From Alphaproteobacteria bacterium CG11_big_fil_rev_8_21_14_0_20_44_7 (GTDB lineage: Bacteria; Pseudomonadota; Alphaproteobacteria; Rickettsiales; 21-14-0-20-44-7): 17,499 bases of DNA. The stretch spans positions 1-17,499 of the forward strand of contig PCXJ01000109.1 of assembly GCA_002787615.1 (NCBI GenBank). Reading direction: 5' to 3'. Positions within the stretch are counted from its first letter, which is position 1; every line of letters starts with the position of its first letter. The notes below the pieces were generated by a model. It did no database searches and had not been told where the DNA came from. It saw only the letters and a list, made by a program, of their open reading frames with translations. This document shows positions 5,567 to 12,729 of the stretch, in pieces. The position numbers and the translations under genes are program-made.

Positions 5567-6850
5567 CTAGCTGCGCCCTGCATTCTCAACGCCCATTTGC
5601 GCTAAATAGCCCTGCACATCCTGCGCGGAAACACTCGCCACATTAGCGTTATCGGCTTCATTAATGGATTTCACCCCGCCGCGCTCAAATGCTGCTAGCA
5701 AGCCCGCTTCAAGGTCGAGCTTTTCGTCATCAGTAACTACGCCATCTTCCACCGCTTCTGCGATAGCTTTTGCAATTTCGCGGGATTCATTCGTGGCAAG
5801 ATAATGTGTGCCATCTGCCGATTCAGGCACAACCAGTTCTGCTGTCCCGTCAGTATAACCAAGGGTTTCAGTATAGGATAAAAGAGCATCAATGTCGCCT
5901 GCAACTTTTTCATCATTCAGCTTTGCCGCGACTTGCTTCAATTTATCAATATCCACTTGTGGTTTTGGCGCTTCTGGCTCTGCACTCGCAGCGCTTACCG
6001 CACCGTCAGTAGCGGGATTAGTGGCAGTAAAATCCATCTTCTCAAATCTGCCATCATCGCCGAGTGAAACATATTCCGCCGCTTTTGACTCATCCGCAAT
6101 ATCCCATAGCGGGCTGGAAATCGAGCTGCTTTTCGGCGCTGGCGTTGGCGCTGGCGCCGCTGGCGCTTCCACAGGCTGATTGCGCTGCTGCCTTTGCTCT
6201 TCGAGAAATTTGATTATCTCTTCCTCATTTTTATATAGCTTCCCGCCGTTTTCATCTTTTAGATAATCATTTAGATAATCATTAACCACCGTCATCGTTT
6301 CAACTGCCCAATCTCTGGCCAGCTTATTGCCTTCAGAAGTATTCGCATAAATATCTATCGCATAATTCATCATACTGGTGAGCGCTTTATCCTGCTCATC
6401 TTGGTTCATATCATCTTTAACGCGGATATAATCACCATGCGATTTTTCTGCGACATCTATAGCTTTACCAAGCTCCGCCTTTTGGTCTTTAACAGACATT
6501 TCCTCAATTTCCGGCTTGCGTGCCGTATAATTAGTATAAGCGTTGATATGCACTAAATCTTTTTGCTCCAGAGCATTTTTCATTGCCGTAATTGCAATTT
6601 TATGACTCGTGTTATCCAATGCTTCAATATCAGACAAAATCGCGCTCGCTGCCAATGTTCCGGCAAAGCCTAAGTCAAACTTTCCACCGGTTGCTTCTAA
6701 TCTTTTATTCACCAAATCAAAATGCTGCTTTACAACTTCGCTCGCTCCGCCAAGATTTCCACCTCTTGCCAAATCCGCATGAACTGCACCCAGCGCATTC
6801 AGCGTTAACTCAATCAAATCTTTTTGATTTTTATTCACTACTTCACCCAT
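5567..6850 (-). CDS. Hypothetical 427-aa protein, Pro/Ala-linked two-part
   Basis: I do not recognise this protein. It lacks a signal peptide and membrane segments. Residues 1-220 look all-helical; residues 224-245 form a Pro/Ala-rich linker (PVEAPAAPAPTPAPK) followed by a Ser run; a low-complexity acidic/Ala stretch (about 275-300) leads into a second helical part. Residues 369-381 (DGVVTDDEKLDLE) resemble an EF-hand- or TerB-like acidic loop entering a helix. A linker joining two globular parts suggests a scaffold or secreted protein, but nothing proves it. The gene runs against sucD and sucA and splits the TCA cluster. The ATG has no Shine-Dalgarno, while TATATA lies 6 nt upstream, so it may be leaderless. 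There are no cysteines. Coding status is supported by length and composition. Confidence 0.75.
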   Translation of the reverse strand: MGEVVNKNQKDLIELTLNALGAVHADLARGGNLGGASEVVKQHFDLVNKRLEATGGKFDLGFAGTLAASAILSDIEALDNTSHKIAITAMKNALEQKDLVHINAYTNYTARKPEIEEMSVKDQKAELGKAIDVAEKSHGDYIRVKDDMNQDEQDKALTSMMNYAIDIYANTSEGNKLARDWAVETMTVVNDYLNDYLKDENGGKLYKNEEEIIKFLEEQRQQRNQPVEAPAAPAPTPAPKSSSISSPLWDIADESKAAEYVSLGDDGRFEKMDFTATNPATDGAVSAASAEPEAPKPQVDIDKLKQVAAKLNDEKVAGDIDALLSYTETLGYTDGTAELVVPESADGTHYLATNESREIAKAIAEAVEDGVVTDDEKLDLEAGLLAAFERGGVKSINEADNANVASVSAQDVQGYLAQMGVENAGRS

Positions 6851-6856
6851 AGTTCT

Positions 6857-6862
6857 TATATA
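6857..6862 (-). promoter_or_regulatory. Possible -10 box, leaderless start of the 427-aa gene
   Basis: On the minus strand TATATA lies 6 nt before the ATG at 6850-6848, and no Shine-Dalgarno is present. The expected -35 position reads TTTATT, which is poor. The call rests mainly on its spacing, which resembles that of the two better promoters at 85-113 and 2254-2283. Confidence 0.35.
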
Positions 6863-6968
6863 GCCTCGGTTTAAAGGTTAATAAACTTTCATACCTCAAC
6901 TTACAGCAATTATATTACAATATTATTACATTTTGAAGATTTTTGTGCAGTTTTTCGCCCTCTCACAC

Positions 6969-6996
6969 TTGCCAGATAAGAAAACTATGATATTTT
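6969..6996 (+). promoter_or_regulatory. Candidate sucA promoter
   Basis: TTGCCA (6969-6974) and TATTTT (6991-6996) are 16 nt apart, and TGA precedes the -10 box as a partial extended -10. It lies within the 173-bp divergent region between the 427-aa gene and sucA. The predicted leader is about 20 nt and includes the weak AGGG ribosome binding site at 7013-7016. Confidence 0.4.
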
Positions 6997-7023
6997 GCAC
7001 TAGTTAATAAATAGGGTTTTAAA

Positions 7024-9852
7024 ATGTCTGCAGTTGATAATTCCTCATTCCTCTTTGGTACAAATTCATTTTTTATCGAAGAACTCCTTGAAAAATATAA
7101 AGAAAATCCAGACTCCGTGGATAGCTCATGGCTGGAATTCCTTAGCCAGCTAGGCGTAGAGAAGCGCGATGTTGCCTCATGGTTTCCTGAAAAAAAACGC
7201 ATTATCGGCGTTGCGGCTAATGATGATAATGCTGCTGCTAAGGACAAAAAGCCCGCCCGCACTGCCGAAGATTCTGCCGGAGCAGATTCCATCCGCGCTT
7301 TAATGCTGATTCGCGCCTATCGTGAACGCGGGCATACTGCCGCAAATATAGACCCGTTGGGGATTGACCCGCAAACCCCCGGCGCAGAACTAGACCCTGC
7401 CACGTATGGCTTTGAAGAAGGCGATTATGATCGTGAAATCTTCCTGAACGGACAGCTCGGCATGGAAAAAGCGACATTGCGTGCCATCCTCACTGAGCTA
7501 AAAACCATATATTGCGGAAATATCGGCTTTGAATTCGGGCATATAAACGAACCTGAGCAACGCACATGGATTCGTGAAAAAATCGAGTCAACCCGCGCCC
7601 TGCCGAATTTAAGCGGCGTTGAAAAAGAAGAATTGCTGAACACACTCACCGAAGTTGAAGGATTTGAGCAATTTATCCATGTAAAATTCACCGGAACTAA
7701 GCGCTTCTCGGTTGAAGGCGGCGATTCTGTTATTCCTGCCCTCAAAAAAGTGATTGAAACCGGCGCGCAAACCGGAATTGAAGAAGTTATTGTCGGCATG
7801 CCGCATCGTGGTCGCCTCAATGTTTTAACCGCCGTGATGGGTAAGCCATATTCCGCTATGCTTTCTGAATTTCATGGCAATCTTTCTATCCCAGAGGGAA
7901 TTTCCTCATCAGGTGACGTAAAATATCATATGGGCTATTCCAATGATGTCGAAGTTGCGGGTAAAAAGGTTCACTTATCGCTAAACGCCAACCCATCCCA
8001 TTTAGAAGCGGTGAATGCCGTAGTAAACGGTAAGGCGCGCGCCAAGCAAGACCAGAAAAAAGATACTGAGCGCACCCGCGTGATGAGTGTTCTGCTGCAT
8101 GGTGACGCTGCATTTGCCGGACAAGGAACGGTTGCTGAATGTTTCGTCCTTTCTGATTTGGACGGCTATCGCACCGGCGGCACAGTCCATATTATCGTCA
8201 ATAACCAGATTGGCTTTACCACTAACCCGAAAAAAGGCCGCTCCTCGCCCTATCCTTCCGATAGCGCAAAAGCCGTACAAGCGCCGATTTTCCATGTGAA
8301 TGGTGATGACCCTGAGGCAGTTTTATATGTCAGCAAAATCGCTACTGAATTCCGCCAAACTTTCAAAAAAGATGTGGTAATCGACTTGGTCTGCTATCGC
8401 CGTTATGGTCATAATGAAGGTGATGAGCCGATGTTCACCCAACCTTTGATGTATAAGGTAATTTCCGATTTGCCCCGCACGCGTGAGATTTATGCCAACC
8501 AGCTAATCGCTGAAAAGGTGATTGATGATAAGGGTGTTGCTGCTAAGCAGGATGCTTTCAAAGATTATCTCGAAGAGCAATTCAAAATCGGTAAAGATTA
8601 TAAGCCCAACAAAGCTGATTGGCTTGAAGGTGAATGGTCGGGATTGATTAAACCGGAACGCGGTGCGAAGGATTTGCCCGACACCGGAGTTGATCTCAAA
8701 GCCCTCAAAGAAGTCGGCTATGCAATCTCCAAAATCCCCGATGGTTATGAGTTTAATAAGAAAATTATCAAGCTCATGGAGAATAAAAAAGAAATGTTTG
8801 ATAGCGGCGAAGGGATTGACTGGGCAACCGCCGAAGCTCTTGCATTTGGAACTTTGCTCAAAGAGAAAAAGAATATCCGTCTTTCCGGTCAGGATTGCGG
8901 GCGCGGCACATTCTCGCAGCGTCATTCAGTTTTGGTTGACCAAAATAATGAATCCACCTATCTGCCACTAAATAATCTCGGTGGCGAGCAGGCACGCTAT
9001 GAAGTCATAGATTCCGCGCTTTCGGAATTCGCCGTACTTGGCTTTGATTATGGCTATTCATTGGCAGAGCCGAATGCTCTCACGCTTTGGGAAGCACAAT
9101 TTGGTGATTTCGTAAACGGCGCACAAGTGGTGATTGACCAGTTCATCTCCAGCGGTGAAGCAAAATGGCTGCGCATGAGCGGGCTGGTGATGCTACTTCC
9201 GCATGGTTATGAAGGACAAGGGCCTGAGCATTCCTCCGCACGTTTGGAGCGCTTTTTGCAGCTTTGTGCAGAGGATAATATGCAAGTTGCCAATTGCACC
9301 ACTTCCGCGAATTATTTCCATATTCTGCGCCGTCAGTTGCATCGCAATTTCCGCAAACCTTTGATTATGATGACGCCAAAATCATTGCTACGCAAAAAAG
9401 AAGTGGCCTGTCCGCTTTCTGATTTTGCCGTTGGTTCAAAATTCAAACGCATAATCCCTGAAACCGACAAACTGGTTGCCGATGATAAAATCCGCAAAGT
9501 AGTGATTTGTAGCGGCAAGGTTTATTATGACATTGTGGAAATGCGCGCCGAGAAGAAAATCAATGATGTGGCGGTTATCCGCGTTGAGCAATTCTACCCA
9601 TTCCCGAAAGATGAAATTATTGCCGAATTCAAACGCTATAAAAACGCTGAATTTGCATGGTGTCAGGAAGAACCGAAAAATATGGGCGGCTGGCTATTTA
9701 TCCGCGCATTCTTAGATGAAAGCCTAGGAGAATCTGGCAATAACAAACGTGTGGGCTATATTGGACGCTTGGCGGCAGCCTCACCTGCAACCGGATTCCT
9801 CAAAGTTCATAATCAGGAGCAAAATGACATATGCGAAAAAGCATTGGGCTAA
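7024..9852 (+). CDS. sucA: 2-oxoglutarate dehydrogenase E1 component
   Basis: Thiamine-diphosphate enzyme that decarboxylates 2-oxoglutarate and transfers the succinyl group to the lipoyl domain of SucB. The 942-aa length is normal. The N-terminal E2-binding peptide is present (FLFGTNSFFIEELLEKY), then MPHRGRLNVL with His261, the ThDP/Mg motif starting GDAAFAGQG (residues 360-368) and closing at NNQIGF (about 393-398), and the C-terminal transketolase-like half with LLPHGYEGQGPEHSSARLER. All are intact. The ATG is preceded by AGGG with 7-nt spacing, weak for such a gene. sucB follows after 68 bp, so sucA-sucB-tautomerase probably form an operon. It is separated from sucD by an oppositely oriented orphan gene, unlike the usual continuous sucCDAB order. 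Confidence 0.97.
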   Translation: MSAVDNSSFLFGTNSFFIEELLEKYKENPDSVDSSWLEFLSQLGVEKRDVASWFPEKKRIIGVAANDDNAAAKDKKPARTAEDSAGADSIRALMLIRAYRERGHTAANIDPLGIDPQTPGAELDPATYGFEEGDYDREIFLNGQLGMEKATLRAILTELKTIYCGNIGFEFGHINEPEQRTWIREKIESTRALPNLSGVEKEELLNTLTEVEGFEQFIHVKFTGTKRFSVEGGDSVIPALKKVIETGAQTGIEEVIVGMPHRGRLNVLTAVMGKPYSAMLSEFHGNLSIPEGISSSGDVKYHMGYSNDVEVAGKKVHLSLNANPSHLEAVNAVVNGKARAKQDQKKDTERTRVMSVLLHGDAAFAGQGTVAECFVLSDLDGYRTGGTVHIIVNNQIGFTTNPKKGRSSPYPSDSAKAVQAPIFHVNGDDPEAVLYVSKIATEFRQTFKKDVVIDLVCYRRYGHNEGDEPMFTQPLMYKVISDLPRTREIYANQLIAEKVIDDKGVAAKQDAFKDYLEEQFKIGKDYKPNKADWLEGEWSGLIKPERGAKDLPDTGVDLKALKEVGYAISKIPDGYEFNKKIIKLMENKKEMFDSGEGIDWATAEALAFGTLLKEKKNIRLSGQDCGRGTFSQRHSVLVDQNNESTYLPLNNLGGEQARYEVIDSALSEFAVLGFDYGYSLAEPNALTLWEAQFGDFVNGAQVVIDQFISSGEAKWLRMSGLVMLLPHGYEGQGPEHSSARLERFLQLCAEDNMQVANCTTSANYFHILRRQLHRNFRKPLIMMTPKSLLRKKEVACPLSDFAVGSKFKRIIPETDKLVADDKIRKVVICSGKVYYDIVEMRAEKKINDVAVIRVEQFYPFPKDEIIAEFKRYKNAEFAWCQEEPKNMGGWLFIRAFLDESLGESGNNKRVGYIGRLAAASPATGFLKVHNQEQNDICEKALG

Positions 9853-9883
9853 ACATTGACTGTTTTCACTTATACTATTAAAG

Positions 9884-9911
9884 CTAACAACTAAAGACTA
9901 ACAACTAAGGA
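9884..9911. repeat. 14-bp tandem repeat before sucB
   Basis: CTAACAACTAAAGA (9884-9897) and CTAACAACTAAGGA (9898-9911) differ by one base and lie directly upstream of the sucB start codon at 9921. The single difference turns AAAGA into AAGGA, the sucB Shine-Dalgarno, so the ribosome binding site is part of the second repeat copy. Confidence 0.6.
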
Positions 9912-9920
9912 CTGAATAAA

Positions 9921-11081
9921 ATGGTAGATATCAAAGTACCGACACTAGGCGAATCAATCTCAACTGCAACCATTGCGAAATGGTTCAAGAAAGAGGGCGA
10001 GTCCGTTGCAATGGATGAAGCAATTGTTGAACTGGAAACCGACAAAGTTACGGTTGAGGTGAACGCACCTGCCGCCGGAGCGATTGAAAAAATCTTGGCC
10101 AAAGAAGGTGATGAGGTTGAAGTCGGCGCGATTTTGGGTAGCATTAAAGAAGGCGCTGCCGGAGCAACCACCAAAAAAGAAGAGGCTAAGCAAGAAGCCG
10201 CACCTGCTGCTGCGAACAATGCGAATAAAGTTATGCCTGCTGCCGCTAAACAGGCTGCCGATAGAGGCGTTGATACTGCAACAATTTCAGGTACAGGCAA
10301 AGATGGCCGCGTGACTAAAGGCGATGTTATAAATGCACCTGCACAAGCAGCCGCAACAACTAGCAGCCCACAGCCCGCCGCTAATTTGGAAGAACGCGTA
10401 AAAATGACTAAGCTGCGCCAAACCATTGCCAAACGTTTGAAAGAATCGCAAAATACTGCGGCAATTCTCACCACTTTCAATGAAGTTGATATGTCGGAAG
10501 TGATGAAATTACGCAAGAAATATCAGGATAAATTTGTTGAGAAATATGGCGTGAAACTCGGCTTTATGTCGCTATTCACCAAAGCTGCCGTCAATGCATT
10601 GCAGGAAATCCCGTCAGTGAATGCTTCGATTGAAGGTGATGAAATTATCTACAAAAAATATTATAATATCGGGGTTGCAGTCGGCACAAAACAAGGGCTG
10701 GTTGTTCCAGTTTTGCGCAATTGCGAAAATAAAAACTATGCCGATATTGAAAAGGAAATTGCCGAGCTTGGTAAAAAAGCCCGCGACGGCAAACTTGGCA
10801 TGTCGGAACTGACCGGCGGCTCATTCTCCATCACAAATGGCGGGATTTTCGGCTCAATGCTTTCCACCCCAATCATCAACCCGCCACAAACCGCAATTCT
10901 CGGTATGCACAACATCGTTGAGCGTCCGGTTGCAGTGAATGGCGAAGTGAAAATCCGCCCGATTATGTATATCGCACTTTCATATGACCACCGCCTGATT
11001 GACGGCGGCGAAGCGGTAACTTTCCTTGTGAAGATCAAGGAAGCGATTGAGAATCCGGAACGCTTACTAATTGGAGTTTAA
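9921..11081 (+). CDS. sucB: Dihydrolipoamide succinyltransferase (E2)
   Basis: Core of the 2-oxoglutarate dehydrogenase complex, passing the succinyl group from E1 to CoA. The 386-aa protein has one N-terminal lipoyl domain with the modified lysine in ETDKVTVEV (Lys42), a flexible Ala/Lys linker, a peripheral-subunit-binding domain (about residues 104-139, ending GKDGRVTKGDV), a second Ala-rich linker, and the catalytic acyltransferase domain with SYDHRLIDG (His357, Asp361). Being somewhat shorter than the E. coli protein is explained by short linkers. The start is set by the Shine-Dalgarno AAGGA in the preceding 14-bp repeat. The tautomerase gene begins 2 nt after its stop. A long open frame on the opposite strand (9905-10516) is a codon-bias shadow. 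Confidence 0.97.
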   Translation: MVDIKVPTLGESISTATIAKWFKKEGESVAMDEAIVELETDKVTVEVNAPAAGAIEKILAKEGDEVEVGAILGSIKEGAAGATTKKEEAKQEAAPAAANNANKVMPAAAKQAADRGVDTATISGTGKDGRVTKGDVINAPAQAAATTSSPQPAANLEERVKMTKLRQTIAKRLKESQNTAAILTTFNEVDMSEVMKLRKKYQDKFVEKYGVKLGFMSLFTKAAVNALQEIPSVNASIEGDEIIYKKYYNIGVAVGTKQGLVVPVLRNCENKNYADIEKEIAELGKKARDGKLGMSELTGGSFSITNGGIFGSMLSTPIINPPQTAILGMHNIVERPVAVNGEVKIRPIMYIALSYDHRLIDGGEAVTFLVKIKEAIENPERLLIGV

Positions 11082-11083
11082 TT

Positions 11084-11272
11084 ATGCCAATCGTGAACAT
11101 AAATCTCATTGAAGGCCGCTCTGTTGAACAAAAACGCGCCCTGGTAGAAAGCGTGACCAAGGCTATCTGCGAATCTGTTGATGTTACACCCGACCATGTG
11201 CGGATTATCCTGCAAGATATGGCACGCCATGATTATGCGGTTGCAGGGCAATTAAATTGCGATAAGAAGTAG
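11084..11272 (+). CDS. 4-oxalocrotonate tautomerase family protein
   Basis: A 62-aa protein of the 4-OT family, small enzymes that use an N-terminal proline as catalytic base for keto-enol tautomerisation. After loss of Met the visible key residues are Pro1 (PIVNINLIEGR), Arg11 and Arg39 (PDHVRI), matching the classical 4-OT active site; position 50, Phe in 4-OT, is Tyr here. Family members usually assemble as hexamers. The start lies 2 nt after sucB, with GGAG inside the end of sucB (11073-11076), so the genes are almost certainly co-transcribed and may be translationally coupled. Its substrate cannot be read from the sequence, but the position invites a link with 2-oxo acid metabolism. Confidence 0.93.
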   Translation: MPIVNINLIEGRSVEQKRALVESVTKAICESVDVTPDHVRIILQDMARHDYAVAGQLNCDKK

Positions 11273-11299
11273 ACAAAAAACATTTTCCTTTATACTGTC

Positions 11300-11373
11300 A
11301 TACCGTCGAATGACGGTATCCAGCCAAGACGAAGTCGTAGCAATTTAGGCTAGACCCCGTCACAAAGACGGGG
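11300..11373. repeat. Double-hairpin intergenic repeat, overlaps pyrF leader
   Basis: Two perfect hairpins: ATACCGTC/GACGGTAT (11300-11307 with 11312-11319, loop GAAT) and CCCCGTC/GACGGGG (11355-11361 with 11367-11373, loop ACAAA). Between them lie ATCCAGCCAAGA and CTAGA, shared with 2668-2699. The second stem ends within the G-run (11370-11375) that must serve as the pyrF Shine-Dalgarno, so folding would partly mask it. The first hairpin might also end transcripts from the sucAB operon, though no T-run follows it. Confidence 0.6.
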
Positions 11374-11380
11374 GGACAAT

Positions 11381-12058
11381 ATGACCAAAAAAGCAGAAAT
11401 AATCGTAGCGCTGGACTTCCCTGATAAAAATCAGGCACTTTCGATGATTGATGAGCTTGATGGCGCTTGCGATTTCTTCAAAATCGGGATGGAGCTGGGC
11501 TTACGCGTTGATGATGAATTTATAAAATCACTCATCGCGCGCGGAAAAAAGATTTTCCTCGATTATAAATATCATGATATTGGCAACACGGTGGAAAAAG
11601 CCGTTGCAAATGCGGCGGAGCTTGGCGTTTATATGCTGACAGTCCATGCCGAAAAACAGGTTTTAGAAGCGGCGGTTAAAGGTGCAAAAAGCACAAATAC
11701 CAAAGTTTTTGGCGTGACAGTCCTAACCTCTCTGGACGAAGATTATGCCACGCAATATGGCTGTAGCATAAAGGATTTAGTACTGCGCCGCGCCGCTTGG
11801 GCACATGATTTGGGAGCAGATGGGGTGATTGCCAGCCCGCATGAAGCCGCTATTATCAAAACTCAATTTCCCGCGCTGAAAGTTTGCACCCCCGGAATTC
11901 GTCCGGCAGGCGCAGATTCGCAAGACCAAAAACGCGTAACCACCCCGGCAGATGCAATCAAAGCCGGTGCGGATTATTTAGTGATAGGTAGGCCGATAAC
12001 ACAGGCGGAAAACCCTAGACAGGCTGCGCTTCAGATAATAGATGACAGTAGTCAGTAG
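11381..12058 (+). CDS. pyrF: Orotidine 5'-phosphate decarboxylase
   Basis: Last step of de novo UMP synthesis, in the cytoplasm. The 225-aa length is standard for the short bacterial family. Visible residues are the phosphate/orotate-binding start IIVALDFPD, Lys34 in DFFKIGME, the catalytic tetrad region FLDYKYHDIGNTV with Asp61, Lys63 and Asp66, and the C-terminal TPGIRP and IGRPIT phosphate-binding loops. The start follows a G-run at 11370-11375 only 5 nt from the ATG and partly inside a hairpin stem, an unusual leader. The stop codon lies in a heptamer tandem repeat, which supplies the last residues (SSQ), so the C-terminus may have been altered by repeat growth. It shares direction with sucAB but is unrelated in pathway. 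Confidence 0.96.
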   Translation: MTKKAEIIVALDFPDKNQALSMIDELDGACDFFKIGMELGLRVDDEFIKSLIARGKKIFLDYKYHDIGNTVEKAVANAAELGVYMLTVHAEKQVLEAAVKGAKSTNTKVFGVTVLTSLDEDYATQYGCSIKDLVLRRAAWAHDLGADGVIASPHEAAIIKTQFPALKVCTPGIRPAGADSQDQKRVTTPADAIKAGADYLVIGRPITQAENPRQAALQIIDDSSQ

Positions 12059-12066
12059 TCAGTGGT
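12046..12066. repeat. Heptamer tandem repeat CAGTAGT x3
   Basis: CAGTAGT (12046-12052), CAGTAGT (12053-12059) and CAGTGGT (12060-12066) run in tandem. They contain the pyrF stop codon (12056-12058) and touch the stop codon of the convergent orphan gene (12066-12068). Similar sequence continues as CAACAGC beyond 12066. Confidence 0.6.
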
Positions 12067-12617
12067 CAACAGCCAGCAGCTCGCATTTCTTTATGCATTC
12101 TGCTTGCAGCAAAATCTTGAGCAAAGTCATTAAATCCACCTTGCTCAACTGCATCAATATCAGTCAGTTTAGTGCAATCTTTTGTTCCAATAGTTGTGAC
12201 CGCCACCATTGAATCAATCATTGAAACCAACTTATCTACTTTTGGCTTAATATCTGTTCTTTTCACCGCAGGTAATTCTGACATAGATTCCCAAATTGAT
12301 TTTTTCATATCAAGCAGCTTTTCCTTAACTAAAGCCCTCCGCTCTTTCATAACATCTGACATATTTTCATCGCCTTCTTTCATAACTTCTCGGGCTCTTA
12401 TGAACTGATTACATAAATCCCTTAAATGGCCTAACTCCCCATCAAGATTTCTAGAAACATTATCATCACACTCTCCTAAAAGCTCTACATGCGGTTCAAT
12501 TTCAGCCACATAGAACGAAGCAATCTGCGTCTCAAAGGCGTTAACAATCAACCTAATTCTGGCTCCCCTTTGCCTTTCATCAATTGTAGTTTGGCCTTCT
12601 TTTTCCAATCCCAACAT
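12066..12617 (-). CDS. Hypothetical helical protein (~183 aa)
   Basis: I do not recognise this protein. It is charged, predicted all-helical, with no signal peptide or membrane segment; a Lys/Glu/Met-rich central region (about residues 75-120) could form a coiled coil. I place the start at ATG 12617-12615, giving MLGLEKEGQ, because GAGAGG lies 4 nt upstream; a TTG at 12629 would add four residues but overlaps that Shine-Dalgarno. The gene converges with pyrF, the two stops being only a few bases apart in a heptamer repeat, and diverges from lpd across about 110 bp. Together with the other orphan genes it interrupts the TCA gene series. Codon use is like its neighbours, with somewhat higher AT content. 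Confidence 0.65.
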   Translation of the reverse strand: MLGLEKEGQTTIDERQRGARIRLIVNAFETQIASFYVAEIEPHVELLGECDDNVSRNLDGELGHLRDLCNQFIRAREVMKEGDENMSDVMKERRALVKEKLLDMKKSIWESMSELPAVKRTDIKPKVDKLVSMIDSMVAVTTIGTKDCTKLTDIDAVEQGGFNDFAQDFAASRMHKEMRAAGC

Positions 12618-12672
12618 AAAACCTCTCAATTATTATTAATCTTTCTTAACCTGATTTTTGGAACGGGTCAAT

Positions 12673-12684
12673 AATAAATTTATT
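12673..12684. promoter_or_regulatory. 12-bp palindrome between divergent genes
   Basis: AATAAATTTATT is a perfect palindrome about 45 bp before lpd and 55 bp before the divergent orphan gene. Its position suits an operator shared by both promoters, but AT-only palindromes are common by chance and no promoter hexamers nearby are convincing. Confidence 0.2.
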
Positions 12685-12729
12685 GTACCTTCGGTAGTTC
12701 TGGGTTAATTAAACCGCAGGAGAATAATT

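Noticed and set aside
5892..6179. Plus-strand open frame opposite the 427-aa gene
   Set aside because: Ser/Ala-rich shadow of the Pro/Ala linker region of the real gene; no ribosome binding site.
9905..10516. Long minus-strand open frame (203 codons) opposite sucB
   Set aside because: It lies wholly antisense to a clear sucB, is dominated by Ala, Ser and Thr as expected of a shadow frame, and has no ribosome binding site.
12627..12629. TTG start for the orphan gene on the minus strand
   Set aside because: It overlaps the GAGAGG that serves the ATG at 12617 and has no ribosome binding site of its own.
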